This document shows, in pieces, positions 15,362 through 16,429 of a DNA stretch of 16,429 nt (position 1 is its first letter; each line of letters opens with the position of its first letter). This stretch comes from CAXSDR01 sp964236445 (GTDB lineage: Bacteria > Actinomycetota > Actinomycetes > Motilibacterales > Motilibacteraceae), in contig CAXSDR010000085.1 of assembly GCA_964236445.1 (NCBI GenBank), forward strand, positions 1-16,429. Reading direction: 5' to 3'. The notes under the pieces are model-generated. The model had not been told where the DNA came from. It was given only the letters and a program-made list of their open reading frames with translations, and did no database searches. The translations under genes were made by a program, and so were the position numbers.

Positions 15362-16381
15362 ATGACCCTTCCCACCGACCGTCCCGCGCGCATCGCTGTG
15401 CCGCCCTTCGAGGGTGAGCTCGGCGAGCGGATGGGTCGGGGACTCGACGCGGTCGAGGTGCGGTTGCTGCGCGAAGTGCGCAGCGACCACGCCTTCATCG
15501 CGGAGAGCTCGCGCCATCTCGTCGACGCGGGCGGCAAGCGGTTCCGTCCGCTGCTGACCCTGCTCGCTGCTCAGTTCGGCGATGACGAAGCCCGTGGTGT
15601 CGTACCGTCGGCAGTGGTGGTCGAGCTCACCCATCTGGCGACGCTCTATCACGACGACGTCATGGACGAGGCGACGTTGCGGCGGGGCGCGCCCAGCGCC
15701 AACGCCCGCTACGGCAACGCGGTGGCCATCCTCACCGGTGACTTCCTCTTCGCCCGCGCGTCGAACATCCTGGCCGATCTCGGTCCCGATGCCGTACGCC
15801 TGCAGGCGCGTACGTTCGAGCGGCTGGTCACCGGCCAGATCCGTGAGACGGTCGGACCCGGTGCCGACGAGGATCCCGTCGCGCACCACCTCGCAGTGCT
15901 TGCTGACAAGACCGGGTCGCTGATCGCCACGAGCGCGCGGTTCGGTGCGCTGCAGAGCGGCGCGTCCGCCGACGTCGCCGACACCTTGACGACCTACGGC
16001 GAGCTCGTTGGCGTCGCCTTCCAGTTGGCGGACGACCTGCTCGACATCGCGGCCGATGGCAGCGAGTCCGGCAAGGCACCCGGCACGGACCTCCGCGAGG
16101 GCGTGGCGACGCTCCCGGTGCTCCTGCTGCGTCGCATGGCCGACCCTGACGACGCTACGGACCTTCGGCTGCTGTCGTTGCTGAGTGGGGACCTCACCGG
16201 CGACGCCGCGCTCGAGGAAGCACTCTCACTCATGCGTGGGCACAGGGCCATGGACGAGGCCCGTGCCGAGCTGCGGCGCTGGGCTGGCGATGCCAAGTCG
16301 GCACTGGCCTTCCTGCCCGACATCGAGGCGAGAGGTGCCCTCGAGGACCTCTGTGACGTCGTGGTCACCCGCACCCACTAG
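15362..16381 (+). CDS. Trans-polyprenyl diphosphate synthase (long-chain; probable menaquinone side-chain enzyme)
   Basis: 339 residues. The family joins isopentenyl diphosphate units head-to-tail onto an allylic primer in the all-trans form. All landmarks are present: GGKRFRP (57-63), the first aspartate-rich motif DDVMD (98-102) in HLATLYHDDVMDEATLRRG, GNAVAILTGDFLF, the second motif DDLLD (224-228), and GKAPGTDLREGVATLP. The residue five places before the first motif is Ala, not an aromatic residue, which in this family goes with long products (C30 and above). It resembles the GrcC-type synthases of mycobacteria as I remember them. From its place behind nuoN I infer that it builds the menaquinone tail. 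The exact chain length (hepta-, octa- or nonaprenyl) cannot be read from sequence. ATG 15362 gives the usual N-terminus. Confidence 0.93.
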   Translation: MTLPTDRPARIAVPPFEGELGERMGRGLDAVEVRLLREVRSDHAFIAESSRHLVDAGGKRFRPLLTLLAAQFGDDEARGVVPSAVVVELTHLATLYHDDVMDEATLRRGAPSANARYGNAVAILTGDFLFARASNILADLGPDAVRLQARTFERLVTGQIRETVGPGADEDPVAHHLAVLADKTGSLIATSARFGALQSGASADVADTLTTYGELVGVAFQLADDLLDIAADGSESGKAPGTDLREGVATLPVLLLRRMADPDDATDLRLLSLLSGDLTGDAALEEALSLMRGHRAMDEARAELRRWAGDAKSALAFLPDIEARGALEDLCDVVVTRTH

Positions 16382-16404
16382 CGGCCGACACCTGCGCAGA
16401 CGAC

Positions 16405-16429
16405 AAAAGGGCCCCACCGACCAAGGTCG
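16405..16429 (+). terminator. Left part of a probable rho-independent terminator, cut by the window edge
   Basis: Starting 23 bases after the prenyl synthase stop, AAAA (16405-16408) is followed by the GC-rich arm GGGCCCCACCGACC (16409-16422), a central AA, and GGTCG (16425-16429). GGTCG begins the exact complement of that arm: CGACC pairs with GGTCG. If the complement continues beyond the window, this is a stem of up to 14 base pairs. The leading A run would give a U tract for transcripts coming from the other side, suggesting a terminator that works in both directions between convergent genes. Only the first five base pairs can be seen. Confidence 0.6.

Noticed and set aside
1..16429. Search for mobile elements, CRISPR arrays, tRNA/rRNA genes, toxin-antitoxin or defence genes
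   Set aside because: The window is wall-to-wall nuo coding sequence with no gap above about 50 bases, no repeats of note and no shift in composition. I see no novel system here.

Overview
The window is a single block of high-GC DNA carrying most of one respiratory operon, all on the + strand. It holds the 3' end of nuoB, complete nuoC, D, E, F, G, H, I, J, K, L, M and N, and then a trans-polyprenyl diphosphate synthase gene. Several features point to an actinobacterium: the strong G/C third-position preference, the GTG starts, the long cytoplasmic tails on NuoE, NuoH and NuoJ, and a menaquinone-type prenyl synthase directly behind nuoN. A Nocardioides-like member of the Propionibacteriales is my best guess, but that is an impression from sequence character and not a measured placement.

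Layout. 1-131 is the tail of nuoB. 128-7017 encodes the peripheral arm: NuoC and NuoD (quinone-side module), then NuoE, NuoF and NuoG (NADH-oxidising module). 7014-9908 holds NuoH (membrane subunit at the quinone site), NuoI (two [4Fe-4S] clusters) and NuoJ. 9908-15342 holds NuoK and the three antiporter-like proton pumps NuoL, NuoM and NuoN. 15362-16381 is the polyprenyl diphosphate synthase. The last bases, 16405-16429, look like the first part of a strong rho-independent terminator cut by the window edge.

How the genes work together. NADH is oxidised at the FMN of NuoF. Electrons pass through the iron-sulfur clusters of NuoE, F, G, I and B to a quinone bound between NuoD, NuoB and NuoH. 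The energy released drives proton pumping through NuoH/J/K/L/M/N. The prenyl synthase probably makes the side chain of the menaquinone that accepts these electrons, so the operon couples the enzyme to its substrate's supply.

Translation looks tightly coupled. Eleven of the thirteen gene junctions overlap (ATGA, GTGA, TGATG, or 8 bases at nuoH/nuoI). Only nuoK/nuoL (16 bases) and nuoN/prenyl synthase (19 bases) have gaps. All Fe-S ligands and the main proton-channel residues I checked are present. No broken gene, mobile element, CRISPR array, RNA gene or foreign-looking segment is visible. I do not see a novel system. The most unusual signal is a strict codon-context bias: every Glu-Tyr pair uses GAA although GAG is otherwise dominant.
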